A DNA stretch of 64,000 nucleotides from contig JAEYOK010000039.1 in the NCBI GenBank assembly GCA_023411795.1, forward strand, positions 62,001-126,000, read 5' to 3'. The notes below the pieces were generated by a model that worked only from the letters and a program-made list of their open reading frames with translations, did no database searches and was not told the DNA's origin. Made by a program: the position numbers and the translations under genes. The DNA is from Bacillota bacterium. GTDB lineage: Bacteria; Bacillota; Clostridia; DSM-8532. Shown here in pieces: positions 36,475 through 44,310 of this stretch; positions within the stretch are counted from its first letter, which is position 1, and each line of letters starts with the position of its first letter.

Positions 36475-37446
36475 GTGAAAAAAATATCTAATTCTAAATG
36501 GCTTATAAAGCTTGTTTCACTTATATTAACCTTTGGTATTATTCAGCTACTCATAACTTTTAATATTATAAACGATTATTTACAAGCTACTCTAGCAACT
36601 ATCGGTATTAATATTATTCTGGCAGTAAGCCTTAACCTGATTACCGGCTTTACGGGACAGTTTTCATTGGGTCATGCCGGCTTTATGTCAATCGGGGCAT
36701 ATACATGCGCTATAATCACCCTGAGAATGCCGACAATCTGGGGATTTATTCTCGGTGTTCTTGCCGGAGCAGTCGCAGCAGCACTGATTGGTGCCCTTGT
36801 AGGCTTACCCACCCTGCGTCTCAGAGGGGATTATCTTGCCATTGCAACCCTTGGTATGTCTGAGATAATCCGTATTGTTTTCCTTAACCTGGACAGCATA
36901 ACAAACGGTGCAGCGGGTTTACAGGATATTCCTCAGTTCACAAACTGGACATGGTTATTTATATACACAGTAGCCACTGTTTTAATTATATCCAACTTTT
37001 TAAAATCTTCTCATGGCCGCGCATGTATCTCTATAAGGGAAGACGAAATAGCCTCTGAAGCCATGGGGATTAATTCTACAAAATATAAGGTTATAGCATT
37101 TACAATCGGTGCTTTTTTTGCCGGAGTCGCAGGAGCCTTATATGCCACAACATTTAATTTTATAGACCCGAAAATTTTTGGTTTTTCAAAATCTATAGAC
37201 GTTTTAGTAATAGTAGTATTAGGTGGTTTGGGAAGTATCTCAGGTTCAATAATAGCCGCCATTTTGTTGGCTGTTATTACTACTTACCTACAAGCCTTTG
37301 CTAATATCCAGATGATAATTTATTCTCTGTTACTTATCATAATAATGATATTCAGACCTCAGGGCTTGATGGGCTCAAAAGAACTATCCCTTTCAATTTT
37401 CAGTAAACTTGGCAACAGTCTTAAATCAAAGAAAGAGAGGGTTTAG
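36475..37446 (+). CDS. livM: Branched-chain amino acid ABC permease LivM
   Basis: 323-residue partner permease with the LivM landmarks: LNLITGFTGQFSLGHAGFM, GLPTLRLRGDYLAIATLGM, and the cytoplasmic loop SIREDEIASEAMGIN. The start is GTG at 36475 with AAGGTG upstream. It is tightly packed between livH and livG, and the livG ATG begins 2 nt after its stop, so translation is probably coupled. Confidence 0.94.
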   Translation: MKKISNSKWLIKLVSLILTFGIIQLLITFNIINDYLQATLATIGINIILAVSLNLITGFTGQFSLGHAGFMSIGAYTCAIITLRMPTIWGFILGVLAGAVAAALIGALVGLPTLRLRGDYLAIATLGMSEIIRIVFLNLDSITNGAAGLQDIPQFTNWTWLFIYTVATVLIISNFLKSSHGRACISIREDEIASEAMGINSTKYKVIAFTIGAFFAGVAGALYATTFNFIDPKIFGFSKSIDVLVIVVLGGLGSISGSIIAAILLAVITTYLQAFANIQMIIYSLLLIIIMIFRPQGLMGSKELSLSIFSKLGNSLKSKKERV

Positions 37447-37447
37447 A

Positions 37448-38233
37448 ATGTCAATATTGAGTGTTAAAAAGCTAACTAAATCCTTCGGAGGACTAACAGC
37501 CGTATCTAATGTGAATATGGAGATAAACCAGGGTGAATTGGTTGGATTAATTGGTCCTAACGGAGCCGGGAAAACTACGGTTTTTAATCTTCTTACGGGT
37601 GTATACGTCCCCACTTCGGGAACCATAACTCTGAATTCAAATAAAGTCAATAAGGATATACAGGGTCTTAAGCCGTACACTATATGCAGTATCGGTCTAG
37701 CAAGAACCTTTCAGAACATCCGTCTGTTTAAAGACTTAACTGTTCTTGACAATGTTCGTATAGCAATGCATAAGAATGTTAAGTATGGCCTTATTTCAAG
37801 CTTTTTTCATCTACCTTCCTATTCCAAGGAAGAAGCCAGGCTGACAGAAAAGAGCATAGAGCTGCTTAAAATTTTAAAGCTAGATCATAAGAAGGATGAG
37901 CTTGCAAAAAACCTCCCTTATGGCGAGCAACGTCATCTTGAAATAGCCCGTGCTCTTGCCACCGATCCTACTCTTCTTTTATTGGATGAACCTGCCGCGG
38001 GTATGAATCCTGCAGAGACTGCTCAGCTTACTGAGCTGATTGGCTGGATAAGAAAAGAGTTTAATTTAACAATACTTTTGATTGAGCATGACATGTCCTT
38101 GGTAATGAAAATATGTGAACGTATATATGTTTTGGATTACGGGATGATTATAGCAAATGGTACTCCTGATGAAATTAAAACCAACAAACGTGTTATTGAA
38201 GCTTATTTGGGGGAGGATTTGAACAATGCTTGA
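37448..38233 (+). CDS. livG: Branched-chain amino acid ABC ATPase LivG
   Basis: 261-residue ATPase. Walker A is GPNGAGKTTVFN, the Q-loop region is LARTFQNIRLF (a LivG trait), the signature is degenerate (LPYGEQRHLEIARAL), Walker B is LLLLDEPAAGMNP and the switch His is in LIEHDMSLV. ATG 37448 was chosen because GAGAGGG precedes it; an earlier in-frame ATG at 37409 overlaps livM by 38 bp. It overlaps livF by 8 bp. Confidence 0.95.
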   Translation: MSILSVKKLTKSFGGLTAVSNVNMEINQGELVGLIGPNGAGKTTVFNLLTGVYVPTSGTITLNSNKVNKDIQGLKPYTICSIGLARTFQNIRLFKDLTVLDNVRIAMHKNVKYGLISSFFHLPSYSKEEARLTEKSIELLKILKLDHKKDELAKNLPYGEQRHLEIARALATDPTLLLLDEPAAGMNPAETAQLTELIGWIRKEFNLTILLIEHDMSLVMKICERIYVLDYGMIIANGTPDEIKTNKRVIEAYLGEDLNNA

Positions 38234-38930
38234 AATTAAGAATATTAACGTTCATTTTGGTGTAATTCATGCCCTCAAGAATATTTCTCTTTCTGTAAAT
38301 GAAGGAGAAATCGTAACACTGATAGGCGCAAACGGCGCGGGAAAAACTACCACATTACGTGCAATTTCCGGCCTCAAAAAGCTTACCAATGGAAGTATTT
38401 TGCTTGACGGAAAAGATATTACCCACACTTCAGCTCAGGATCGAGTTAAAATGGGCATTTCACAGTCACCTGAAGGACGTAGGGTATTTTCTACAATGAC
38501 GGTTCTCGAGAACCTGGAGTTGGGGGCTTTTCTGCGACGGGATAAGAAAGAAATTGCCAATGACTTAAAAATGGTCTATGAGCGTTTCCCTATACTCTCA
38601 GACCGAAAAAAGCAGGCTGCGGGCACGCTATCAGGCGGAGAGCAGCAAATGCTCGCCATGGGCAGAGCGCTCATGAGTCGCCCCAGAATTCTTCTCCTTG
38701 ATGAGCCTTCTATGGGTCTAGCTCCTTTGTTAGTTCAGGAAATTTTTAATATAATTAAAGATATAAATAAAACTGGTACAACAATTCTTCTTGTAGAGCA
38801 AAATGCAAGCATGGCATTGCAGATTGCCAGCCGGGCTTATGTAATGGAAACCGGTTCTATAGTCCTTTCCGGCACAGGAACTGAGCTTATGCAAAGTGAC
38901 GATATCAAAAAAGCTTATTTAGGAGGTTAG
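38226..38930 (+). CDS. livF: Branched-chain amino acid ABC ATPase LivF
   Basis: 234-residue second ATPase of the heteromeric LIV transporter. Walker A is GANGAGKTTTLR, the LivF trait SPEGRRVFSTMTVLENL is present, the signature is LSGGEQQMLAMGRAL, Walker B is ILLLDEPSMGLAP and the switch region is LLVEQNASMAL. It overlaps livG by 8 bp with a ribosome site inside the livG end. A CBS-ACT regulatory gene begins 4 nt after the stop. Confidence 0.95.
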   Translation: MLEIKNINVHFGVIHALKNISLSVNEGEIVTLIGANGAGKTTTLRAISGLKKLTNGSILLDGKDITHTSAQDRVKMGISQSPEGRRVFSTMTVLENLELGAFLRRDKKEIANDLKMVYERFPILSDRKKQAAGTLSGGEQQMLAMGRALMSRPRILLLDEPSMGLAPLLVQEIFNIIKDINKTGTTILLVEQNASMALQIASRAYVMETGSIVLSGTGTELMQSDDIKKAYLGG

Positions 38931-38934
38931 TATT

Positions 38935-39576
38935 ATGTTTGTAAGAAACAAGATGACTGCAAATCCTTTCACTATCTCTGCAGACCAAACTATTCCCGAC
39001 GCACATGAAATTATGTCTGAAAACGGTGTTAAGCGTCTTCCGGTTATGAAAAACAGAAAACTCGTTGGAGTAGTGTCAAAAGAGGATATTGTTCATGCCT
39101 CCCCCTCCAAGGCGACTTCCTTCAGCATGGGCGAAATCACTTATTTACTTTCAAAGACGAAAATTAGCCAGATAATGAGAAAAAATCCTATAACAATATC
39201 ATCAAGTGCACTTTTAGAAGAGGCTGCAATCTTAATGAGAGATAACAATGTCAGCTTCCTGCCTGTTGTTGATAATGATAAGCTGGTAGGAATTATTACA
39301 GAAAGTAATATTTTTGATTCGTTTATAGAGCTTTTAGGCTTCCGTGAGCCCGGTACAAGGCTTACAGTTGAAGCAAATGATGAACCCGGAATAATGGCAA
39401 ATTTAACGGGTATTATCGGAGAATTTGGCGCAAATATAACTCATGTAGCCGTATACCGTGGTTCAGGAGGTAAGAGCTCTGTTGTGATAGGAATAAACTC
39501 TCTGAATACATTGGAAATGGAAAAATCCATCGAAAGCCATGGTTATAAAATTCAGTACAAGCTCCAAAACAAGTAA
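38935..39576 (+). CDS. CBS-pair and ACT-domain regulatory protein
   Basis: 213-residue soluble protein with two CBS repeats (about 1-60 with KRLPVMKNRKLVGVVSKEDI and 75-135 with SFLPVVDNDKLVGIITESNI) and a C-terminal ACT domain (about 142-210: VEANDEPGIMANLTGIIGEFG). CBS pairs bind adenine nucleotides; ACT domains bind amino acids. The architecture is like AcuB-type proteins. Its start is 4 nt after livF with AGGAGG inside the livF end, and the operon terminator follows it, so it is a true operon member. It may adjust transport or metabolism to energy and branched-chain amino acid levels; this role is inferred. Confidence 0.88.
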   Translation: MFVRNKMTANPFTISADQTIPDAHEIMSENGVKRLPVMKNRKLVGVVSKEDIVHASPSKATSFSMGEITYLLSKTKISQIMRKNPITISSSALLEEAAILMRDNNVSFLPVVDNDKLVGIITESNIFDSFIELLGFREPGTRLTVEANDEPGIMANLTGIIGEFGANITHVAVYRGSGGKSSVVIGINSLNTLEMEKSIESHGYKIQYKLQNK

Positions 39577-39590
39577 TATTTATAAGATTT

Positions 39591-39622
39591 AAAGGTTCCG
39601 ATATCATTATCGGGACCTTTTT
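39591..39622 (+). terminator. Terminator of the liv operon
   Basis: A 12-bp stem with one mismatch-type pair (arms 39591-39602 and 39609-39620) and a T-run to 39622 follow the CBS-ACT gene. Beyond it, 39680-39715 is only a low-complexity ATTT/CTTA stretch. Confidence 0.85.
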
Positions 39623-39780
39623 GATTTGTAGAATGAGATAATAGCAATAATAATTACTATTTATTAGGAATACTAGAAGACATACTTATTTATTTATTTA
39701 CTTACTTATTTATATCTTTATGCCGATATTATACTATGCAAAATATAAGCTACTATGTTTATCTGAAAGTGGGGGGTTTT

Positions 39781-41247
39781 ATGGACGCATATACAAATAA
39801 GGCGCATAAGTTCAATGCGTTTACAATGTTTATTTTTTCTCTGATTCTTTCTATTTCAGCTTTCATAAACGGTGGAATTAAACTAGCTCTTTTTGTTGCG
39901 CTAGTGACATTTGGCACCAGTTTACTTGCAACAGGTCTGGCATACATAAAAGTTAAAAACAATTTTCTAAAGTCAATTATCATTCCATTATTACCTGCTC
40001 TTGGCACATTAGTATATTCAATATCACAAGGTGGAGTACCACGTATGTTTACTGCTTATCTTGTATGTGCATGTTTAGCGGCGGTATATTTTAACAAGAA
40101 TGTCCTTTTGGTTTTTTGTTCCATCGTTTCTATTATAATTATTACAGTATATATTATAAGTCCTACATCACTTCTTGGAAGTAATAATGGTATCAGTGAA
40201 TTCGTACCAAGATTTGGTATGTTTTTATGCGGTGCTCTTGGGTTATATTATCTCGCAAGTGAGGGAAGTAAACATTTAGCAGAAGCAATGAATGAGAGTA
40301 AAAAGGCATTACTTCTAAATGAAAATCTTTCTGATGTAATAAAAAAAGTAAATATTACTACCGATAGCCTTTTCGAGAATGTCAGCATATGTAATGACAA
40401 CATTGAGGAGAACCTGCAGGGTGTGACGAGCGTAGCCAGATCAATTAAGGATATTTCAAAAGCTGTGGAAGACAGCGCCGTAGCGGTAAGTAACGTTAGT
40501 AACTATGTGTCAGATTCATCCAAAATAATTGATGAAACATATTCCATTTCTAAAGAGGTAGAAAAAGAATTCCAATCAACTTATGAAATCTTATCTATGG
40601 GTTCCCAGGAATCTGATGAAATGATGGAGCATATGGACATTATGAGAAAATCAATCCATTCTGCAGTATCAGCTGTTACAGAGCTACAGACTAAAATGGA
40701 TGTAATCGGCCAATTTCTTGAAAGTATCACTAGTATTGCTTCCCAAACAAATATGCTCTCACTGAACGCGGCTATTGAAGCAGCTCGAGCAGGCGAATCC
40801 GGTAGAGGGTTTACCGTTGTGGCCGAAGAAATTCGAAAATTGGCAGAACAGAGTTCCCGGGTTGCGAAAGATATACATAATATAACCATCGAGGCGCAAG
40901 ATACTACTCGTAATGCCATAGAAGAGGTTCAAAAGGGAAATGCTTCTGTTAAAGAAGGATCCACTAAGGTTACCGATGTTATGCAAATATTCGGGTCTGT
41001 TAAAAACTCTATTGATTCTGTAAATGGAAAACTGTATTTAGAATATGAAATGATGGATAAAGTTGCCGACCGTTTCAATAATATGAGGGAACAGCTGGAG
41101 AATCTAGCGGCGGCATCCGAAGAAAATTCAGCCAGCACACAACAGGTTCTCGCTATGACAATGGTACAGGATGAGGCTATTAAAAATACAGCAAAAATCA
41201 TGAAGGAAATAAAAGAGTTGGGACAGACATTAAAAAATCAACTTTAA
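39781..41247 (+). CDS. Methyl-accepting chemotaxis protein without an extracellular ligand domain
   Basis: 488 residues. The first 170 or so contain about six closely spaced membrane helices with short loops and no room for a periplasmic-type sensor domain. A coiled-coil region follows, then the MCP signalling hairpin with the conserved tip SLNAAIEAARAGESGRGFTVVAEEIRKLA (key residues E, A, R and G of the tip). No HAMP domain is evident. GGGGGG precedes ATG 39781; an earlier in-frame ATG at 39736 lacks a ribosome site. It probably senses a membrane-related signal and acts through CheA/CheW encoded elsewhere. A terminator follows directly. Confidence 0.9.
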   Translation: MDAYTNKAHKFNAFTMFIFSLILSISAFINGGIKLALFVALVTFGTSLLATGLAYIKVKNNFLKSIIIPLLPALGTLVYSISQGGVPRMFTAYLVCACLAAVYFNKNVLLVFCSIVSIIIITVYIISPTSLLGSNNGISEFVPRFGMFLCGALGLYYLASEGSKHLAEAMNESKKALLLNENLSDVIKKVNITTDSLFENVSICNDNIEENLQGVTSVARSIKDISKAVEDSAVAVSNVSNYVSDSSKIIDETYSISKEVEKEFQSTYEILSMGSQESDEMMEHMDIMRKSIHSAVSAVTELQTKMDVIGQFLESITSIASQTNMLSLNAAIEAARAGESGRGFTVVAEEIRKLAEQSSRVAKDIHNITIEAQDTTRNAIEEVQKGNASVKEGSTKVTDVMQIFGSVKNSIDSVNGKLYLEYEMMDKVADRFNNMREQLENLAAASEENSASTQQVLAMTMVQDEAIKNTAKIMKEIKELGQTLKNQL

Positions 41248-41297
41248 TTTGCTAGTTAATATTGCTACCGTGTCATTAACTTATTTTTTGTAAAAGT

Positions 41298-41337
41298 AAC
41301 CCTTCCGGAAAAGTTTACTCGCCCGGAGGGGTTTTTT
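41298..41337 (+). terminator. Terminator of the MCP gene
   Basis: An 11-bp stem with one G-U-type pair (arms 41298-41308 and 41323-41333) ends in a T-run at 41332-41337, 50 nt after the MCP stop. Confidence 0.85.
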
Positions 41338-41424
41338 GCAAAATAAACGAGAGTGTTCCTATAATATGATAAAATACTCATAGAGTAACAAGGGTCATAA
41401 AGGTCAATAAAGTTGAAAGGGTTG

Positions 41425-41979
41425 ATGAAATTGAATAGATGTCCTTGGTGTGGTGCTGACGAGCTATATGTAAAATACCACGACGAAGAATGGGGTGTTC
41501 CAGTTCATGATGACAAAAAGCATTTTGAGTTTTTAGTCCTTGAATCAGCTCAAGCCGGACTAAGCTGGTTGACAATTCTTCGTAAAAGAGAAAACTACCG
41601 AAAAGCCTATGATGGATTCGAGGCTGCGAAGGTGGCTCAATATGACAATAAAAAAATTGATGAGCTTATGCAAAATGCTGGAATCATAAGAAATAGACGT
41701 AAAATTGAATCATCAATTAATAATGCCAAATGCTTTCTGGAAATCCAAAAGGAATTCGGTAGCTTCGATAATTATATATGGAGCTTTGTAAATAAAGAAC
41801 CTGTAAAAAATCATTGGACTGACATTTCACAGGTTCCGGCTAATTCAGAGCTTTCCGACAGGGTAAGCAAGGATTTAAAATCCAGGGGTTTCAGATTTCT
41901 GGGTTCTACAATAATTTATTCACATCTTCAGGCCACCGGGATTATTAACGACCATCTGGTCACGTGTTTTAAATATTAA
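41425..41979 (+). CDS. tag: DNA-3-methyladenine glycosylase I
   Basis: 184-residue base-excision repair enzyme that removes 3-methyladenine from DNA. The family motifs are RCPWCG with zinc-ligand Cys residues at the N-terminus, YHDEEWGVPVHDD, ESAQAGLSWLTIL and RFLGSTIIYSHLQATGIINDH near the C-terminus, where the late His and Cys complete the zinc site. ATG 41425 lies 3 nt after GAAAGGG; an in-frame TTG at 41413 is less likely. It is a single gene, with no obvious regulatory tie to its neighbours. Confidence 0.94.
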   Translation: MKLNRCPWCGADELYVKYHDEEWGVPVHDDKKHFEFLVLESAQAGLSWLTILRKRENYRKAYDGFEAAKVAQYDNKKIDELMQNAGIIRNRRKIESSINNAKCFLEIQKEFGSFDNYIWSFVNKEPVKNHWTDISQVPANSELSDRVSKDLKSRGFRFLGSTIIYSHLQATGIINDHLVTCFKY

Positions 41980-42091
41980 GTATATACACGCTCAACTATT
42001 TTTCTAACTTTTATCGAATCCCAATTTCAGAAAGTAGAATAAATCTTCCTTTGAGTGAGAAATAGTTGAAATGCTGTTTTGCTAAGATGAA

Positions 42092-42454
42092 TCAAATTGC
42101 TAAGATCTTATTGATAGTCTGAACAACCTGTTCTTCTTTAAAAGGCTTTACAATAAATGATTTTGCACCATTTAATACTGCTTCTTTTACTAATAATTCC
42201 TGTCCCATTGCAGATACCATGATAACATTTGCTTTTGGGTCAAAGTTCCTTATAAGTTTAAGGGAATCAAGTCCTGATAGCACGGGCATCGTGATATCCA
42301 TTGTGACTATGTCAGGTCTTAGTTCCTTATATTTTTTGAATCCCTCTAGACCGTTCTCGGCTTCTCCGACAATCTCGTAATCGTTTCTTTTTAGCATCAA
42401 ACCGATTGACATTCTCATAAATGCTGCATCATCAACAATAAGTACTCTTTTCAT
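42092..42454 (-). CDS. CheY-like single-domain response regulator
   Basis: 120 residues, a lone receiver domain. Asp8 and Asp9 form the acidic pocket, Asp53 in VTMDITMP is the phospho-acceptor, and the switch residues are Ser in VSAMG and Lys in VKPF. It resembles CheY and other stand-alone receivers of Clostridia that control motility or act in phosphorelays. No che or flagellar gene is adjacent; the MCP 850 nt away is on the other strand. It lies downstream of the surface-modification operon but is separated from it by a terminator. Confidence 0.93.
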   Translation of the reverse strand: MKRVLIVDDAAFMRMSIGLMLKRNDYEIVGEAENGLEGFKKYKELRPDIVTMDITMPVLSGLDSLKLIRNFDPKANVIMVSAMGQELLVKEAVLNGAKSFIVKPFKEEQVVQTINKILAI

Positions 42455-42560
42455 CCTATTTTTGCCTCTTTTCTTCTATATCTACCGAAAAAACTTTAAT
42501 GTCATTTCAATTATGTCCACCGTTTTATCCCTTAAGGAAAAGGCTGACCTGTAAGTAAAA

Positions 42561-42598
42561 AATGGCTATAAATATTGCATCCAACATTCCTAGCCATT
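42561..42598 (-). terminator. Terminator of the racemase/Dlt-like operon
   Basis: An 8-bp stem (arms 42561-42568 and 42591-42598) with a large loop is followed on the minus strand by a U-run (42562-42557), after the last lipoprotein gene. Confidence 0.65.
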
Positions 42599-42631
42599 AT
42601 CATCATCCATAAATCATGCGCAGATAAAAAT

Positions 42632-43177
42632 CTACTCCTCCGTTAAAATCATATTATATTCTATGGCTGTTACCTCACCGTTCTCAATCAAAAATGAAAG
42701 CTTAGTGTTTTGATCTGAATAGACATATTGATTCGACGACGCTTTGTAATCCTCTCCATATTGTGAAACAACCTTATCGACTTTATCACCAATTGAAATT
42801 CCTTCGACTGTAGACACTGCATCACTCATGAATGCAACGGTAAAAATATATTCGGGTCCATCTTCAGCATCTGTATAAGTGTATATATCAAACCCGCTAT
42901 ATGAGTAAATCCTGTCCATTCCCTGAAAGGCACAGCTAGGAGATTCGAAGTATGACATGGGCTCCCCTAATTTATCTAATATAGGCTCCGCCTCGTCATT
43001 TATATATATTTTTACATCCTTGTAATCGAAGTAGTATTTTGATTTTGAATTGTTCGCCGGCTCACTTACCGTAGGGTTTGAGGCTGTCGGTGAAGGGCTG
43101 TTTTCTCCTGCATTCTGACCACAACCTGTAAATATTATAGCAACCAGCATTAAAACCGCAAAAATTTTCATTTTCAT
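42632..43177 (-). CDS. Lipoprotein of unknown function
   Basis: 181 residues: signal MKMKIFAVLMLVAII ending FTGC, a Ser/Pro/Thr-rich linker (about 20-45), then a compact domain with alternating Tyr and Asp (DIYTYTD, EYIFTVAFMSD, KVDKVVSQYGEDYK). The domain has the look of small extracytoplasmic SmpA/BamE-like or DUF lipoproteins (a GISIGDKVDKVVSQYG segment), but I do not recognise the family with confidence. ATG 43177 has AGGAGG 9 nt upstream, inside the end of the preceding gene. It is the last gene of the Dlt-like operon, so a role on the same surface polymer is inferred. Confidence 0.75.
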   Translation of the reverse strand: MKMKIFAVLMLVAIIFTGCGQNAGENSPSPTASNPTVSEPANNSKSKYYFDYKDVKIYINDEAEPILDKLGEPMSYFESPSCAFQGMDRIYSYSGFDIYTYTDAEDGPEYIFTVAFMSDAVSTVEGISIGDKVDKVVSQYGEDYKASSNQYVYSDQNTKLSFLIENGEVTAIEYNMILTEE

Positions 43178-43197
43178 ATAAGCATTCCTCCTATAAA

Positions 43198-44286
43198 TCA
43201 CTTTTTATTCTCTTCATTTCTCTTCATATTAAACTTTAGCAGATATCCATATTCTTCCAGTTCCTTGTATTGCTCCTTCTCCATATCATAGTAATAATCG
43301 GCTTTTTCCTGCCAAAGCGCTTTAAGCTTTTCATCATCTCTTTTATCGGCTATATTGAACTCGGAAATTAAAATATTACCAAAGTATTTGGCAGCTTTTT
43401 CAGCCCCGGAGAGATTCAGGTGAAGCCCTGCGTCATAAGTGTCCTTTTGGAAATCCAGACCTATCTCATCTAAACTGTCAAGCATATTGATATATAGTAA
43501 ACCATTCTTATCTGCATAGTCAACTATCTGTTGGTCCCATTCCTCATACCAATGCGGATAAAGGCTTGGAGCTTTTATAAGAACCAACTCAATTCCATTC
43601 TTTTTGCACAGCTCAGTCATTTTATCAAGATACTCATATGCAGTATCTCCGAAGCGATAATCCGCGAGCTTTCTTGGATTGGGTATAGTCCCCACAGGCT
43701 TGACATCTACCCTCATCAAATACCCGTTGTGAGATATTTTATCCCTCTTAAACCAGTATTCAAAATCTTCACTTGAAAGCTCGCTCCATCTGGAGTGATA
43801 ACGAAGAAGTGGAAAAACATATGTAATCAAATCTTCCTCGGGAAGCATTGACGCCTTTGCTGAATTTATCTTGGTCAATGATAAAGGCATACCGTCAATG
43901 GACATGCGATTGTATGCTTCCTTCTGAGGTTCATTATACATCATTGACAGGACACTGAATACAACCACATCGGGCTTTTCATACTTCAGGGTATCCTCCA
44001 AAAGATAATATGAATGCCAAATCAGCTGTTGAGCACTGCCTCTTATATAGCTTGTTATCCCATACTCTTCCCACAATGTTATGGGAGAGAAGTTTTCATA
44101 TACCTCACAATCCCCTATAAACAAAACATCATGGTCCTTTTGCTTTTCATCGTAATACTCTTTTATTAATGCCCCCTCTACTATCTGTGTCATGTATTTG
44201 GGCATCAAGAGTTTCTGTAAAAGTACAGTCAGAGTGGATATAACTATTAATATAATTACGAAGGATAATACTTTTTTCTTTTTCAT
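43198..44286 (-). CDS. SGNH-like extracytoplasmic protein of the Dlt-like operon
   Basis: 362 residues with an N-terminal membrane anchor (about 7-28) and an extracytoplasmic domain. Block I reads VLFIGDCEVYEN, where SGNH enzymes and DltD have Ser (GxS), so the nucleophile would be Cys. Block V is present as DAGLHLNLSGAEKAAKYF, with the Asp-x-x-x-His pair. By position after an MBOAT gene it is the DltD counterpart that completes transfer of the activated group onto the surface polymer. The C-terminal 50 residues are highly charged. A lipoprotein gene follows closely, with its ribosome site inside this gene. Confidence 0.82.
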   Translation of the reverse strand: MKKKKVLSFVIILIVISTLTVLLQKLLMPKYMTQIVEGALIKEYYDEKQKDHDVLFIGDCEVYENFSPITLWEEYGITSYIRGSAQQLIWHSYYLLEDTLKYEKPDVVVFSVLSMMYNEPQKEAYNRMSIDGMPLSLTKINSAKASMLPEEDLITYVFPLLRYHSRWSELSSEDFEYWFKRDKISHNGYLMRVDVKPVGTIPNPRKLADYRFGDTAYEYLDKMTELCKKNGIELVLIKAPSLYPHWYEEWDQQIVDYADKNGLLYINMLDSLDEIGLDFQKDTYDAGLHLNLSGAEKAAKYFGNILISEFNIADKRDDEKLKALWQEKADYYYDMEKEQYKELEEYGYLLKFNMKRNEENKK

Positions 44287-44310
44287 TAAGCCTTTCTAAT
44301 CTCCTTAAAG

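Noticed and set aside
39680..39715. Tandem repeat or CRISPR-like array
   Set aside because: It is a simple ATTT/CTTA low-complexity run with no spacer structure.
39577..39780. c-di-GMP riboswitch before the MCP gene
   Set aside because: No GEMM-type conserved core is visible; the region is AT-rich with a terminator only.
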